Below, piece by piece: positions 15,471 to 23,708 of a DNA stretch of 64,000 nt. The stretch lies in the NCBI RefSeq assembly GCF_024519455.1, contig NZ_JALJRY010000014.1, positions 1 through 64,000 of the forward strand. Reading direction: 5' to 3'. A program made the translations under genes and the position numbers. The notes below the pieces were generated by a model that saw only the letters and a list, made by a program, of their open reading frames with translations, ran no database searches and had not been told where the DNA came from. The stretch comes from Streptomyces sp. STR69. GTDB lineage: Bacteria; Actinomycetota; Actinomycetes; Streptomycetales; Streptomycetaceae. The first letter of the stretch is position 1. Each line of letters starts with the position of its first letter.

Positions 15471-16601
15471 GGAGCCGGCATGCAGCACCTGCCCCCAGGG
15501 GTTGATCAGGGTGTGAGGGGCAGCCTGGGTGAGTACCCCGCGGAGCCAGTCGCCGCAGTCGGCGGCGAGCGTGGTGTGGCCGGTGCGGAGGGCGTCCTTG
15601 CCCAGGGAGAGCAGGAGGCCGCCCCAGTATTCGGCGTGGTCCTTGAGCGCGAAGCGCAGTTCGCCGCGGCCGGAGGCCACCGAGTAGCACATGTGGATCT
15701 CGCGGCCGGTCAGGCGCCAGCCGTCCCCGGCCGTGCCAGAGGTGCCGTCGAGGGCGCTGGATACGGCCTTGGCGGCGGCGGGCAGGAAGCCGAGGTGGCT
15801 GCCGCGCTGGGTGGGCGACCAGGGCTCGTCCTTTCGGCCGCCGTTCACGGTCAGCGCGTCGGCGAGACGGGTGGCCCACGGCTGCTGCTCGGCGCCGGTG
15901 GCGCGCAGGGCCTCGGCCAGGGTGTGCGGGCCCGGGGAATCCAGGTACTCCGCCACGGCCCAGGTGGCCTCGCGCAGGGTGTCCTGCGGATCCAGGAGGG
16001 AGAGGATCTCGGGCTTCAGCAGGCCGCCGCGGGGCTGCCCGGTCTGCTGAAGGACCGCGGCGCGGCGGCCGAGGAGCTGGGAGGCGGGGTCGGTCAGTCC
16101 GTTGCCGGCGAGAAACTCGGCGAAGAGGCGTCCCACGTCGAAGGCGGAGTCCGCCAGCTTGCGACGGCCTTGGCGGTGGTGGAGGAGCATGGCCCGGCCC
16201 GCGCAGTCCACCAGGGTGGCGAGCCCCGTGGCCGCATCGGCGCCGCGGCCCATGGCGCGGGAGTTGTCGTTGTAGAGCCGGACCGCCTGGTCGTAGGCGG
16301 CGACGGCGAGTTCGGCGTCGCCGCCGGCGTACTGGGTCCGGCCGAGGACGGCGGCGTTCCTGGCGAGGGCGTACCAGTCGTCGTGCGTGGCGTCCACCGC
16401 GTCGTTGGCCTGGTCCACGGCGCTGAGCAGGGCGCCTCTCCGCAGCGTGGCAAGCGGTTCGGTGCCGGGCTGCCCGTCGAGCGGGTCGTAGGTGAAGACG
16501 GACTGCGCGGCGGAGGACGTGGGCGACGGCGTCCCCGGTAAGCGTGGCGGTACCCTGCTGTCTCTTCGGTCGTGCCGGTCTTCCCGCCGCCAGAACGCCA
16601 T
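15453..16601 (-). CDS. Uncharacterised alpha-helical (TPR-like) protein
   Basis: A 382-residue protein starting MAFWRREDRHDRRDSR. I do not recognise the family. It has repeated Ala-rich helices (ARNAAVLGRTQYAGGDAELA, AAYDQAVRLYNDNSRAMGRG) suggesting TPR-like packing, no signal peptide and no transmembrane segment. The C-terminal half is WG/G-rich (DHAEYWGGLLLSLGKDALR, CGDWLRGVL). A ribosome site AAGGGGGAA precedes ATG 16601, and a CGTGACnnGTCACG palindrome lies just upstream. It stands alone between gene remnants. Coding is supported by length, codon use and the ribosome site. Confidence 0.75.
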   Translation of the reverse strand: MAFWRREDRHDRRDSRVPPRLPGTPSPTSSAAQSVFTYDPLDGQPGTEPLATLRRGALLSAVDQANDAVDATHDDWYALARNAAVLGRTQYAGGDAELAVAAYDQAVRLYNDNSRAMGRGADAATGLATLVDCAGRAMLLHHRQGRRKLADSAFDVGRLFAEFLAGNGLTDPASQLLGRRAAVLQQTGQPRGGLLKPEILSLLDPQDTLREATWAVAEYLDSPGPHTLAEALRATGAEQQPWATRLADALTVNGGRKDEPWSPTQRGSHLGFLPAAAKAVSSALDGTSGTAGDGWRLTGREIHMCYSVASGRGELRFALKDHAEYWGGLLLSLGKDALRTGHTTLAADCGDWLRGVLTQAAPHTLINPWGQVLHAGSQQLPS

Positions 16602-16616
16602 GCCTTGTTCCCCCTT

Positions 16617-16630
16617 CGTGACCTGTCACG
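16617..16630. promoter_or_regulatory. 14-bp palindrome upstream of the 16601 gene
   Basis: CGTGACCTGTCACG is a perfect CGTGAC-nn-GTCACG dyad whose near edge is 16 bases before the ATG of the uncharacterised gene, a position fitting an operator at the transcription or translation start. Confidence 0.4.
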
Positions 16631-16844
16631 ATGCAACAAGCTTGCGCTGAACGAATGTTCGCAGGGTGGTGGGACCTCGACAAGGCCCGGTCGACCCGCC
16701 TCGCGGCCTGGCTCCAGGCTCGTGGCTCGCGCGTCGTCGTCATCGTCGGTCGGGCCGGCCGTGCAGGAGGAGTGCAGGAGGACCGCTTCGGCTCTGCGAT
16801 TGGAAGATCTCGACGTTCAGGTCGAGTCGGGTTCTGCCATAGGT

Positions 16845-16988
16845 TCAGTCATAGGTGTCGGCGCCGCGTTCGACGATCCGGGCGAGGCAGCGCACTGTGC
16901 CCTCGTCGTCGAAGCCGGCTTCCGTCATCCGTTGCGCGATGGCTTCGGCCGGCTCGACGAACTGGGCGTAGAGCGAGTCGTCCGGCAT
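16845..16988 (-). CDS. Small hypothetical protein (47 aa), in frame behind the preceding gene
   Basis: ATG 16988 to stop 16845-16847 encodes an acidic, helical peptide (MPDDSLYAQFVEPAEAIAQR, then MTEAGFDDEGTVRCLARIV and ERGADTYD). The same frame runs upstream without a stop to the TGA of the 17040 gene, giving a further 18 plausible codons (RTERSALSAAPALAEHL). It may therefore start at a TTG there, or be a tail cut from the upstream protein by that TGA. Amino-acid composition looks coding. The remaining bases 16631-16844 hold nothing I can support. Confidence 0.4.
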   Translation of the reverse strand: MPDDSLYAQFVEPAEAIAQRMTEAGFDDEGTVRCLARIVERGADTYD

Positions 16989-17039
16989 GAGGTGTTCGGC
17001 GAGAGCGGGTGCGGCCGACAAGGCGGAGCGCTCAGTCCG

Positions 17040-17561
17040 TCACGCTTGCAACTTGGCTTGGGGCCACGTCGCGTCGAACCAGTCCATGAACGGCAGGACA
17101 CCGCCGACCAGCTTGACCCGGTCGTGAATGGCAATCTGATCGTGTCCGGGCAGGAAGTCGCGTCCTGACGGGACCTCCTTCTTGCATCCGCACGCGCAGC
17201 TGGTGCGATCGAACGGCGAGTCGAAGTACTGCACCGGGTTCTGACTCTTGTCGACCGGGGACTCGCTGCCCACGTACTTGTCGTACACCGGATTGCCGGG
17301 CTTGAGGATCGTCCCGTGGATCGTGCGACGGCCGTCCGGGGCCGGGTCGGAGATGTGATCGATCTCCACGGCCAGGACGACGATGCCCATGGCGCTGAAC
17401 ACGACATACCGTTCCCGGTCGGCCCGTGTCCCCAGCTTCCAGCGGCCGTTCCCCGCCGCGTACACCTCCTCGTCGGACAGCCCCGGACGCCATCCGGCCG
17501 ACGATTTCCCGTACTCGTCCTCCGGCCACGTCCGGTAGGCACCAAGTCCGATGTTGAGCAT
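17040..17561 (-). CDS. Hypothetical protein with a CxCGC metal-binding-like motif
   Basis: About 173 residues from ATG 17561 (MLNIGLGAYRTWPEDEYGKS); a GTG at 17597 is an alternative. I recognise only the C-terminal motif TSCACGCKKEVPSGRDFLPG followed by HDQIAIHDRV. This Cys/His arrangement recurs in short actinobacterial proteins as a zinc-ribbon-like C-G-C...PGHD element. No signal or membrane segment is present. Upstream sequence is AT-richer than the neighbourhood. Function unknown. Confidence 0.65.
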   Translation of the reverse strand: MLNIGLGAYRTWPEDEYGKSSAGWRPGLSDEEVYAAGNGRWKLGTRADRERYVVFSAMGIVVLAVEIDHISDPAPDGRRTIHGTILKPGNPVYDKYVGSESPVDKSQNPVQYFDSPFDRTSCACGCKKEVPSGRDFLPGHDQIAIHDRVKLVGGVLPFMDWFDATWPQAKLQA

Positions 17562-17683
17562 GCCGAACCCCCAATCCCCTGCCCCGCAGTCCTTCACCCC
17601 GGGGCGATGGCATGAAGGTAGAACCCTGCCCCATCTCAGCGCAAGGCTTAGATGGATTTCTTACGGATGGATGGTGCCGCACG

Positions 17684-17711
17684 ATACTTTCAATTCAAGG
17701 ATTAAAAGTAT
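17684..17711. promoter_or_regulatory. AT-rich inverted repeat
   Basis: ATACTTT (17684-17690) and AAAGTAT (17705-17711) flank a 14-nt AT-rich centre (overall about 75 percent A+T in a 70 percent G+C region). The right arm runs into an ATG (17710) opening a 12-codon frame (MSEGVMPTLWHA). It resembles a MarR-type operator/promoter with a lost or tiny downstream gene. Confidence 0.35.
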
Positions 17712-17894
17712 GAGTGAGGGGGTGATGCCGACGCTGTGGCATGCCTGACGTGGTGGTCCCACCCGCACGGAACGCGCGAGGACGGCGCGGTGACCACGGT
17801 CAAGGCCGATCGGTGCGAGCGGATGGATGCCGTACGGCTGGCCGAGTTCGACCGCGAACGTACCGCTGTCGCCGAATCCACCGAGGGGTGACCG

Positions 17895-18166
17895 CTGCGG
17901 ATCAGGTTCGAGGACGAATTCGCCCTCTCCGTGGCTCTGAGCCCGGACGGCAGGCTCATGGCAGCGGGCACCGCACGTCACATGGTCTACGTCTGGAACG
18001 TCGAGAACCCTAGGGACCCCGTTGCGCTCACCGCGACACCCTGGCGACCGCCGCTCTCGACGGGCAAGTCACGCTATGGCGTACCAGCCGGGGGAAGCGG
18101 CCCACCCAACTGACCCACCCGTTGGTCTCGTCGGCCGCCTACGCGCGGCCGTGCGGCAAGGGTGGC
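17895..18166 (+). pseudogene. Frameshifted WD40-repeat fragment
   Basis: The frame from 17895 reads FALSVALSPDGRLMAAGTA and MVYVWNVENPRDPVAL, one WD40 blade. A second blade follows in a different frame from 18035: DTLATAALDGQVTLWRTSRG. The order and spacing are those of consecutive WD repeats (LSPDGRxLAxG...VxVWDV, then TLATAxxDGxVxLW) with a frameshift between them. No N-terminal or complete propeller is present. The flanks 17712-17894 and 18167-18335 hold no gene I can support. Confidence 0.6.
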
Positions 18167-18348
18167 TGACGACATGTCGGCAGCGATCGGGCGCCCGGCG
18201 GTCACTGAAGGCCGCGGCATCCGTCGCAGACATGGCTGGTACTCGATCTTCACCTTGAGTGCCGCGCAGGGTTCGGCACCGGCCGTTGGTAGCGTCGGCA
18301 CGGTGCGCCTGTCGACAGGCACATGACGCTCGACCGGAGAGAGACGTG

Positions 18349-19278
18349 ATGTCCCCGACGATTCGCAGGGCCGTGATTCCCGCCGCAGGGCTCGGCTCCC
18401 GGCTGCTGCCGCTGACGAAGGCGACACCGAAGGAGATGCTGCCGGTCGGCGACAAGCCGGTCATCGAGCACACCGTCCGCGAGCTGGTGGACTCCGGTAT
18501 CACCGACATCACCATCGTCGTCTCGGGCGGCAAGTCCTTGATCCAGGAGCACTTCCGCCCCAACCCCGCTCTCGTCGACCAACTCCGCGAGGACGGCAAG
18601 ACGGCCTACGCGGACGCGGTGGAGGAGGTCGCGGAGCTGGCCCGGCAGGGCCACATCACCTACCTCGACCAGTACGGTCCCTACGGCAACGGCACCCCCG
18701 TGCTGAACGCCGCCCGTGCCTTCGGCAACGAGCCGGTGCTCGTGCTGTGGCCCGACGACGTCTTCGTGGCCGAGGTTCCCCGTGCCCAGCAGCTGGCCCG
18801 CGCCTACGAGCAGACCGGTTGCCCGGTGCTGGCCCTCATGCCGATGGACCCCGTCGAGTCCCAGCGCTACGGGGTCCCCGTGGTCAAGGAAGACCTCGGG
18901 GACGGTCAACTGCGCATCACCGGCCTGGTCGAGAAGCCCGAGCCTGCTGCCGCGCCGTCGTCGTACGCGGCCATCGGCGGCTATGTCGTCACCCCCGGAA
19001 TCATCGACGAACTGCGCGAGCAGACCCGCCGCTGGTACGAGCGCAGGACAGGCGAGGTCTACCTGACCGACGCCATCAACGCCTACGCGGCCACCCGCGC
19101 GGTGTACGGACAGGTCATCCAGGGTCGCTGGTACGACACCGGCAATCCGGCCGACTACATGGTCGCCCAGATGGCGTTCGCGCTCGCCCACCCCGAGTAC
19201 GGCCCCGTCCTGCGCGGCCTGGTCGCCGAACTCGACGTCGACCGTGCTGCCGTTGGCCGGGCGAAGCCGAGCAGCTGA
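18349..19278 (+). CDS. galU: UTP--glucose-1-phosphate uridylyltransferase
   Basis: A 309-residue nucleotidyltransferase that makes UDP-glucose. The N-terminal signature is AVIPAAGLGSRLLPLTKATPK, followed by EMLPVGDKPVIEHTV; the nucleotide-binding Asp pair is in VLWPDDVF and the C-terminal region contains WYDTGNPADYM. ATG 18349 has GGAGAG about seven bases upstream. It is a single gene here. Streptomyces typically carry more than one GalU paralogue, so it may not be the housekeeping copy. Confidence 0.93.
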   Translation: MSPTIRRAVIPAAGLGSRLLPLTKATPKEMLPVGDKPVIEHTVRELVDSGITDITIVVSGGKSLIQEHFRPNPALVDQLREDGKTAYADAVEEVAELARQGHITYLDQYGPYGNGTPVLNAARAFGNEPVLVLWPDDVFVAEVPRAQQLARAYEQTGCPVLALMPMDPVESQRYGVPVVKEDLGDGQLRITGLVEKPEPAAAPSSYAAIGGYVVTPGIIDELREQTRRWYERRTGEVYLTDAINAYAATRAVYGQVIQGRWYDTGNPADYMVAQMAFALAHPEYGPVLRGLVAELDVDRAAVGRAKPSS

Positions 19279-19375
19279 CCTGCGCGGCGGTCGCGCCGTC
19301 GCGGAACCCGCCGAGCGCGACCAGCGGGCGAGGGCCCCCGTACCATGAGGAAGCGCTTGCGCGAAGGGGTCGGAA

Positions 19376-20302
19376 GTGAAGGCGGCACGCATGGGTATCG
19401 GGGACGACACGGACTCGCTCGACGAGGCGGCGAACGTGTTCATGGCGGCGCGTCCCCAGCTCTTCGGCATCGCCTACCGCGTGCTCGGCAGCGCCACCGA
19501 GGCCGAGGACGTACTCCAGGAGGCGTGGCTGCGGTGGCAGCACACCGACCGTGACGTCGTCCGGGAGCCGAAGGCGTTCCTGGCCACCGTCACCGCCCGG
19601 CTGGCGCTCAACGTCGCCCAGTCCGCCAGGGTGCGGCGCGAGTCGTACATCGGCCCCTGGCTGCCCGAGCCGATTGACACGCGCGCGGATCCGCAGTTGG
19701 GCGCCGAGCGGGCCGAGGCGCTCGACACGGCGGTGCTCCTCCTGCTGGAGCGGCTCAACCCCGTGGAACGGGCGGCCTATGTGCTGCGGGAAGCCTTCGA
19801 CTACCCCTACGGGCAGATCGCGGACATGCTGGAGACCAGCGAGACCAACACACGCCAGTTGGTGAGCCGCGCGCGCAAACACCTCGCGTCGGAGCGCCGC
19901 AAACCCGTCGACGCCACCGAGCACCGACGGCTGATGGAGGTCTTCCTCACCGCGGCGCAGACCGGCGACCTGGCCGTGCTCGAAGGCATCCTCGCCCAGG
20001 ACGTGGTCAGCTACACCGACGGGAACGGACTGCGCGGGGCGTCCAAGTTCCCGGTCGTCGGCCTGGTGCATGTCTCCAGGTACCTCGCCGCCTTCGCGCC
20101 GCGTTTCTGGCCGGGGAAGGAGGTCCACTGGGTCGAGGCCAACGGCGGTCCTGCCGTCCTCGTCACGGCCGAGGGGACGGCGGTGGTGCTGCTGACCCTC
20201 GACATCTCGGAGCGCGGCATCGAGCGGGCCATGTGGGTCATGAACCCGGAGAAACTGGCGCCCTACGTCGCCTCTCTGGAGGGCGGCACCACCTCCTCCT
20301 GA
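19376..20302 (+). CDS. ECF41-type RNA polymerase sigma factor with SnoaL-like C-terminal extension
   Basis: A 308-residue sigma-70 family factor. Region 2 is AANVFMAARPQLFGIAYRVL through EDVLQEAWLRWQ; the ECF41 linker motif WLPEP is intact (residues 95-99). Region 4 is LNPVERAAYVLREAFDYPYG and NTRQLVSRARKHL. The roughly 110-residue extension carries a weakened DGGGKxxA motif (YTDGNGLRGAS) and NPEKL in place of NPDKL. In ECF41 factors this extension regulates activity in place of an anti-sigma factor. Starts at GTG 19376 (AAGGGG upstream) and ATG 19391 are both possible. It heads the redox island. Confidence 0.85.
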   Translation: MKAARMGIGDDTDSLDEAANVFMAARPQLFGIAYRVLGSATEAEDVLQEAWLRWQHTDRDVVREPKAFLATVTARLALNVAQSARVRRESYIGPWLPEPIDTRADPQLGAERAEALDTAVLLLLERLNPVERAAYVLREAFDYPYGQIADMLETSETNTRQLVSRARKHLASERRKPVDATEHRRLMEVFLTAAQTGDLAVLEGILAQDVVSYTDGNGLRGASKFPVVGLVHVSRYLAAFAPRFWPGKEVHWVEANGGPAVLVTAEGTAVVLLTLDISERGIERAMWVMNPEKLAPYVASLEGGTTSS

Positions 20303-20316
20303 ACACCCCCGTCAGC

Positions 20317-20343
20317 CGTCACAGATCGCGCGGCTACCCGGTC
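20317..20343 (+). promoter_or_regulatory. ECF41-type promoter 1 (CGTCACA-N16-GGTC)
   Basis: CGTCACA at 20317-20323, a 16-nt spacer and GGTC at 20340-20343, 35 nt before the GTG of the FrdA-like gene. Four other sites in this block have TGTCACA-N16-GGTC. ECF41 promoters are described from memory as TGTCACA...CGTC, so both elements match closely. Confidence 0.65.
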
Positions 20344-20378
20344 GTACTGGATGAAGACCCCAGTGATCGGAGTGGACC

Positions 20379-22109
20379 GTGGCTGTCACCGAACAACGTC
20401 TTGCCACCATGGTGCTGGTGATCGGCACCGGAGGTGCCGGCCTGCGGGCGGCGGTCGAACTGGCGGAGGCCGGGATCGACGTCCTCGCCGTCGGCAAGCG
20501 TCCCAAGGAGGACGCCCATACGGCACTCGCGGCCGGCGGCATCAACGCGGCGCTGGCCACCATGGACCCCGAGGACAGCTGGCAGCAGCACGCCGCCGAC
20601 ACCCTCAAGGAGAGCTACCTCCTCGCCGATCCCCGCACCGTGGAGATCGTCACCCAGGGCGCTGCCCGGGGCATCGAGGACCTGGAGCGCTACGGCATGG
20701 ACTTCGCGCGGGAGGAGGACGGCCGGATCTCGCAGCGTTTCTTCGGCGCGCACACGTTCCGCAGGACCGCCTTCGCCGGCGACTACACCGGCCTGGAGAT
20801 CCAGCGCACCCTGATCCGACGCGCGGAGCAACTGGACATCCCGGTGCTGGAAGGGGTGTACATCACCCGGCTGCTGGTCCATGAGGGTGCCGTGTTCGGT
20901 GCGTACGGCTTCGACCTCACGAGCGGACGGCGCTACGTCATCCACGCCGACGCGGTGATCCTGGCAGCGGGCGGTCACACCCGTATCTGGCGGCGCACCT
21001 CCTCGCGGCGCGACGAGAACACGGGGGACTCCTTCCGGCTGGCAGTGGAGGCCGGGGCCAGGCTGCGCGACGCCGAACTGGTGCAGTTCCACCCGTCCGG
21101 CATCATCGAGCCGGAGAACGCCGCCGGCACCCTGGTCAGCGAGGCCGCCCGCGGCGAGGGCGGCATCCTGCGCAACGCGCTCGGGGAACGCTTCATGGCC
21201 CGCTACGACCCCGAGCGCATGGAGCTGTCCACGCGCGACCGGGTGGCGCTGGCCGCGTACACGGAGATCAAGGAAGGGCGCGGTACGCCGAAGGGAGGTG
21301 TGTGGCTCGACGTCTCCCACCTGCCCCGACAGACGATCATGGCCCGACTGCCCCGCGTCTACCAGACCCTGCTCGACCTGCAGATGCTGGACATCACCCG
21401 CGATCCGATCGAGATCGCGCCCACCGCCCACTACTCGATGGGCGGGGTGTGGGTGCGCCCCGAGGACCACAGCACGGACGTTCGCGGCCTGTACGCCATC
21501 GGCGAGGCGTCGAGCGGGCTGCACGGCGCCAACCGACTCGGCGGCAACAGCCTCATCGAACTGCTGGTGTTCGGCCGCCTGACCGGCCGGGCCGCCGCGG
21601 CGTACTCGCAGTCACTGACGGCACAGCCGCGGTCGGCGTCGGCCGTCGCCGAAGCCCGCGCGGAGCTCGACGGACTCCTCGCCGCCGACGGGCCCGAGAA
21701 CGTGCGCGCCCTGCAACGCGCCATCCGCGACACCATGACCGAGCACGCGGGCGTCGTACGCGACGAGGACGGCCTGCTTGCCGGACTGGCGGAACTCGCG
21801 GTGATCGAGAAGCGTATGGAGGCCGTCGGTATCCACCCGGACATCGCGGGCTATCAGGATCTGGCGCATGCCTTCGATCTGAAGTCGGCCGCGCTCGCGG
21901 CCCGGGCCACCCTCGAATCGGCGCTGGAGCGCCGCGAGACGCGTGGCTGTCACAACCGCAGTGATTGTCCCGGCCTGGATTCCGCGCTGCGGGTGAATCT
22001 CGTGTGGTCCCCGACGACGGGCGTCACCCGCGAGGACATTCCGTCCGTGCCCGACGAGATTTCCGCCCTGATGCAGGAAGTCTCGACCGCGGGGAAACTC
22101 GTCGAATAG
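20379..22109 (+). CDS. FrdA/SdhA/NadB-like FAD-binding dehydrogenase
   Basis: A 576-residue flavoprotein of the fumarate reductase/succinate dehydrogenase/aspartate oxidase family. It has the N-terminal FAD motif LVIGTGGAGLRAAVELAEAG, AALAAGGINAAL, the active-site region VQFHPSGIIEP with SEAARGEGG, and C-terminal GANRLGGNSLIELLVFG. No iron-sulfur or membrane-anchor partner is adjacent, so electrons must come or go by another route. GTG 20379 follows GGAG; an ATG at 20409 is an alternative. An ECF41-type promoter (20317-20343) lies immediately upstream. Succinate, fumarate or aspartate is the obvious class of substrate. Confidence 0.8.
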   Translation: MAVTEQRLATMVLVIGTGGAGLRAAVELAEAGIDVLAVGKRPKEDAHTALAAGGINAALATMDPEDSWQQHAADTLKESYLLADPRTVEIVTQGAARGIEDLERYGMDFAREEDGRISQRFFGAHTFRRTAFAGDYTGLEIQRTLIRRAEQLDIPVLEGVYITRLLVHEGAVFGAYGFDLTSGRRYVIHADAVILAAGGHTRIWRRTSSRRDENTGDSFRLAVEAGARLRDAELVQFHPSGIIEPENAAGTLVSEAARGEGGILRNALGERFMARYDPERMELSTRDRVALAAYTEIKEGRGTPKGGVWLDVSHLPRQTIMARLPRVYQTLLDLQMLDITRDPIEIAPTAHYSMGGVWVRPEDHSTDVRGLYAIGEASSGLHGANRLGGNSLIELLVFGRLTGRAAAAYSQSLTAQPRSASAVAEARAELDGLLAADGPENVRALQRAIRDTMTEHAGVVRDEDGLLAGLAELAVIEKRMEAVGIHPDIAGYQDLAHAFDLKSAALAARATLESALERRETRGCHNRSDCPGLDSALRVNLVWSPTTGVTREDIPSVPDEISALMQEVSTAGKLVE

Positions 22110-22122
22110 GTCGAGTCGGCGG

Positions 22123-22149
22123 TGTCACAGACAGAGCCGGTGCCCGGTC
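22123..22149 (+). promoter_or_regulatory. ECF41-type promoter 2 (TGTCACA-N16-GGTC)
   Basis: TGTCACA at 22123-22129 and GGTC at 22146-22149, exactly 16 nt apart, 43 nt upstream of the NmrA-like gene's ATG. Confidence 0.7.
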
Positions 22150-22192
22150 TCTACTGATGCAGGCATCAGGCAAACCCGAAAGGAATTCCGTC

Positions 22193-22939
22193 ATGAAGGT
22201 CGTAGTGATCGGTGGAACCGGGCTCATCGGTTCGAAGGTGGTCGCCGGGCTCGGCGGGCACGGGCACGAGGTGGCCGTGGCGGCGCCCAGCACCGGTGTC
22301 AACACGCTGACGGGCGAGGGCCTGGCCGAGGTCCTGAAGGGTGCGGCGGTGGTCGTCGACGTGTCCAACTCGCCCTCGTTCGAGGACCAGGCGGTCATGG
22401 ACTTCTTCCGCACCTCGACGACGAATCTGCTGAAGGCCGAGACCGAGGCGGGCGTCGCGCATCACGTGGCACTGTCCGTCGTCGGCACCGAACGGCTCCA
22501 GGGGAGCGGGTACTTCCGTGCCAAGCAGGCCCAGGAAGACCTGATCAAGGCGTCCGGCAACCCCTACTCCATCGTCCACGCCACCCAGTTCTTCGAGTTC
22601 GCGAAGGGACTCGCCGACGGGGTCACCGTGGGCGACACCGTGCACCTGCCCGACGCGAAGATCCAGCCCATCGTCTCCGACGACGTGGCCGAGGCCGTCG
22701 CCCGCGCCGCGGTCGGGGACCCGGTGGGCGGCGTGGTGGAGGTCGCCGGTCCCGAGGCGTTCCAGCTGGAGGAGTTCATCCGCATGGGACTCTCGGCCCA
22801 GGACGACCCCCGCAAGATCGTCACGGACCCGCAAGCGACGTACTGGGGCGCCGAGTTGGAGGAGAACACGCTCCTGCCGGGGCCTGACGCACACATCGCC
22901 GGGACGCGGTTCGCCGACTGGCTCACGCGCCAGAAGTAG
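22193..22939 (+). CDS. NmrA-like / SDR-family NAD(P)-binding protein (nucleoside-sugar-epimerase type)
   Basis: A 248-residue atypical short-chain dehydrogenase with N-terminal MKVVVIGGTGLIGSKVVAGL (GxxGxxG), GAAVVVDVSNSPSF, and a substrate segment YFRAKQAQEDLIKASGNPYS. ATG 22193 follows AAGGA with nine-base spacing. ECF41 sigma factors are commonly linked to genes of the carboxymuconolactone decarboxylase/oxidoreductase/epimerase set, and this protein belongs to the epimerase-like class. A perfect ECF41-type promoter lies just upstream. Reaction unknown. Confidence 0.85.
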   Translation: MKVVVIGGTGLIGSKVVAGLGGHGHEVAVAAPSTGVNTLTGEGLAEVLKGAAVVVDVSNSPSFEDQAVMDFFRTSTTNLLKAETEAGVAHHVALSVVGTERLQGSGYFRAKQAQEDLIKASGNPYSIVHATQFFEFAKGLADGVTVGDTVHLPDAKIQPIVSDDVAEAVARAAVGDPVGGVVEVAGPEAFQLEEFIRMGLSAQDDPRKIVTDPQATYWGAELEENTLLPGPDAHIAGTRFADWLTRQK

Positions 22940-22951
22940 AGGCTGTTCGTT

Positions 22952-22985
22952 CCGGGTGGCCCTTTCCTCCGAAAGGGCCACCCGG
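22952..22985. terminator. Bidirectional hairpin terminator
   Basis: A 15-bp perfect stem (CCGGGTGGCCCTTTC / GAAAGGGCCACCCGG) with a CTCC loop, followed by GCTGTTT on the plus side. It separates the convergent NmrA-like and nitroreductase genes. Confidence 0.85.
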
Positions 22986-22991
22986 GCTGTT

Positions 22992-23675
22992 TCAACCCTC
23001 GACGAACGTGACCGTCTCCCCGATCGGTGCCCTGCCCGTACGGGCGTTGTCGACCGTGACGTCCTCGAATCCGATCGACATGCCGCAGAAGAGCATGAGC
23101 TCGGCCGGCGGTGACAGGACCTCCGCGACGCTTCGGTGGAACTTCGCCCATGCCATCTGCGGACAGCTGTGCAGCCCTTCGGCGCGCAGCAACAGCATGA
23201 CGGTCTGCAGATACATGCCGGTGTCCGACCACTGGGCCGGACCCAGATCGCGGTCGATGTAGCAGAACAGGGCGGCGGGCGCGCCGAAGCAGTCCCAGTT
23301 CGCGGAAGCGGCCCGCTGGCGCGCCTCCACGTCCTCGCGCGGGATGCCGAGGGCGCCGTAGCGCTGCTCGCCGAAGGCGGACCGACGCTCTCGGTAGGGG
23401 GATTTCAGCACGGGCGGGTACTGCTCGTACTCCGGCTCGTCCCAGGCGTCGCCCGCGGCCAAGCGCTCGCCGGCGCGCTTCTTGATCTCGGCCAACGGCC
23501 CGCCGGTCACCACGTAGGGGTGCCACGGCTGGAGGTTCGATCCGGACGGCGCCCAGGCCGCGGCGGACAGCACACGCTCCAGCACCTCCCTCGGGACATA
23601 CCGGTCGGTGAATCCGCGCACCGCCCGCCGGCTCGTGACCGCCTCGTACACGTCCAAGACGTCCCCACTCCTCAT
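22992..23675 (-). CDS. Nitroreductase-family FMN oxidoreductase
   Basis: About 227 residues: SRRAVRGFTDRYVPREVLER at the N-terminus (FMN phosphate-binding Arg residues), AAAWAPSGSNLQPWHPYVV, and a C-terminal CGMSIGFEDVTVDN stretch typical of the family. ATG 23675 is preferred over a TTG at 23699. It follows the cytochrome b gene by 33 nt on the same strand with no terminator between, so it is probably cotranscribed from the ECF41-type promoter at 25410-25436. The likely role is NAD(P)H-dependent reduction of nitro or quinone compounds. Confidence 0.88.
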   Translation of the reverse strand: MRSGDVLDVYEAVTSRRAVRGFTDRYVPREVLERVLSAAAWAPSGSNLQPWHPYVVTGGPLAEIKKRAGERLAAGDAWDEPEYEQYPPVLKSPYRERRSAFGEQRYGALGIPREDVEARQRAASANWDCFGAPAALFCYIDRDLGPAQWSDTGMYLQTVMLLLRAEGLHSCPQMAWAKFHRSVAEVLSPPAELMLFCGMSIGFEDVTVDNARTGRAPIGETVTFVEG

Positions 23676-23708
23676 CTGCTCAACTGCGCGTCTGTTCAAC
23701 GGGTTTGG

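Noticed and set aside
21948..21974. TGTCACA at 21948-21954 as a sixth ECF41-type promoter
   Set aside because: It is inside the FrdA-like coding sequence, and the four bases after a 16-nt spacer are CGGC, not GGTC or CGTC.
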